Below, piece after piece: positions 13,841 to 14,582 of a DNA stretch of 14,582 nucleotides (position 1 is the stretch's first letter; each line of letters begins with the position of its first letter). The notes under the pieces were generated by a model. That model saw only the letters and a program-made list of their open reading frames with translations, was not told the origin of the DNA and did no database searches. Position numbers and translations under genes: made by a program. This DNA comes from an uncultured Eubacteriales bacterium (GTDB taxonomy: Bacteria > Bacillota > Clostridia > Oscillospirales > Acutalibacteraceae), in NCBI GenBank assembly GCA_934700635.1, contig CAKUXU010000014.1, positions 1-14,582 of the forward strand, in the 5' to 3' direction.

Positions 13841-14137
13841 GTGATTTGCAGAATTGCAGATATGAAAAATAAAGAGGTTATAAGCATAAAAGACGGTTGT
13901 CGAATAGGATGTGTAAACGATGTTGAAGTAGATATGAAATGTGCAAAAATTATATCCATTATTGTGTACGGACGTCTTAAATGCTTAGGACTTTTAGGAA
14001 GAGAAGAAGATATAATCATAAAATGGGAAAATATAGAGGTTATAGGAAATGATACTATCCTTGTAAATTATAATCCAAAATGTATCAGAAGGCGAAAAGT
14101 TAATTTTTTTGAGCCGTTTTGTAAAGTGTTTAAATAA
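13841..14137 (+). CDS. YlmC/YmxH-family PRC-barrel protein (sporulation-associated family)
   Basis: A 98-residue protein with the pattern of the YlmC/YmxH family: MICRIADMKNKEVISIKDGCRIGCVNDVEVD (1-31) followed by AKIISIIVYGR and a WENIEVIGNDTILV strand. It has one PRC-barrel fold and no catalytic residues. In spore-forming Firmicutes these small proteins occur in sporulation or cell-division gene groups, but no biochemical activity is established. The start is GTG at 13841, with GAAAGGGAG 7 bases upstream and no competing ATG. It ends six bases before the convergent hemolysin III gene. Its presence supports a spore-former lineage, although non-sporulating relatives also keep it. Confidence 0.82.
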   Translation: MICRIADMKNKEVISIKDGCRIGCVNDVEVDMKCAKIISIIVYGRLKCLGLLGREEDIIIKWENIEVIGNDTILVNYNPKCIRRRKVNFFEPFCKVFK

Positions 14138-14143
14138 AAGTAC

Positions 14144-14582
14144 TCAAACCAAAATCATAAAATGGCAAACACTTCCCGCAAGAACAAATAAATGCCACAC
14201 AGAATGCATATACTTTATTTTTTTACCTATAACGTATATAACAGCTCCTAAAGTATAAAGTATTCCTCCTACTAAAAGCCATATGAGCTGACTTTTCGAA
14301 AGTAATTTCATCGCAGATTTTGATATAAATAAAACGCTCCAGCCCATAAAAATATACAGAAACAAGGAGATTTTAGAAAATTTATTAACATCTATCATAT
14401 TAAGTATCATACCTACTATAGCCGCTACCCATACGGCTGCTAAAACTATATTGCTTTCAAAGCTATTTAAGTATATAGAACAAATAGGAGTGTAAGTACC
14501 TGCTATTAGCAAAAAAATAGAGCAGTGATCAAACTTTCTGAGATTACTTTTTAATTTTGAGGTTTTAACCACATGATATAAA
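14144..14582 (-). CDS. Hemolysin III / PAQR-family membrane protein, C-terminal part
   Basis: The frame runs off the right edge. The in-frame codons at the edge give LYH just before VVKTSKLKSNLRKFDHCSIFLLIAGTYTP, the standard 'LYH…(R)x(F/L)DHxxIxLLIAGTYTP' core of the hemolysin III (YqfA-like) family. The GTG at 14572 is therefore internal and not a start. Five or six hydrophobic helices follow, with the conserved late His pair (HSVWHLFVLAGSVCHF) near the end. These are multi-pass membrane proteins related to PAQR receptors, with a metal site built from His and Asp; hemolytic activity is not established for most members. About the first third of a normal 210-220-residue protein is missing beyond the window. 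Confidence 0.85.
   Translation of the reverse strand, partial: LYHVVKTSKLKSNLRKFDHCSIFLLIAGTYTPICSIYLNSFESNIVLAAVWVAAIVGMILNMIDVNKFSKISLFLYIFMGWSVLFISKSAMKLLSKSQLIWLLVGGILYTLGAVIYVIGKKIKYMHSVWHLFVLAGSVCHFMILV

Overview
The window reads as low-GC Firmicutes (Clostridia) chromosome interrupted by one mobile element of about 8.8 kb. Evidence for the host: AT-rich host genes, strong AGGAGG-type ribosome binding sites, a YlmC/YmxH-type PRC-barrel gene typical of spore-formers, and a clostridial RlmD/RumA-type rRNA methyltransferase. No species call is made. The element is visibly richer in G+C than its flanks.

Layout. Left flank (1-846): the start of an N-acetylmuramoyl-L-alanine amidase, tRNA-Leu(UAG) with promoter and terminator, tRNA-Arg(CCG), and a bidirectional terminator. 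Element (about 888-9713): large serine recombinase; a type II restriction-modification (R-M) cassette (XRE regulator, DNA methyltransferase and convergent nuclease); a MobV relaxase with an oriT-like repeat region and a ribbon-helix-helix protein; a RepL-like replication protein behind an operator- or iteron-like repeat array; a small membrane protein; and a probable structured RNA. Right flank (9714-14582): the body of the 23S rRNA uracil-5-methyltransferase gene, a small membrane protein and a CtpE-like P-type ATPase, the YlmC/YmxH gene, and a partial hemolysin III gene.

How it works together. The element has a recombinase, a relaxase and its own Rep, but no coupling protein and no type IV secretion genes. 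It therefore looks like an integrative mobilizable element that excises, may replicate briefly, and is transferred by a helper. Its recognisable cargo is the R-M cassette.

Most interesting point. The element sits inside the 3' end of rlmD, and integration appears to swap protein C-termini. The last 12 residues of the recombinase (VLLSRTNSVKIS) are what a normal RlmD should end with (…HVETV-VLLSR…). The RlmD here instead ends in a 97-residue element-encoded tail with a helix-turn-helix-like segment. Both joints are codon-aligned at a shared GTA. The uninterrupted rlmD would encode 455 residues, the usual family length. In the excised circle the recombinase frame would run into the tail and give a protein of about 715 residues instead of 630. 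Just beyond the tail, inside the right end of the element, lies a nested, terminator-ended inverted-repeat structure (9134-9331, minus strand) that looks like an unrecognised non-coding RNA.
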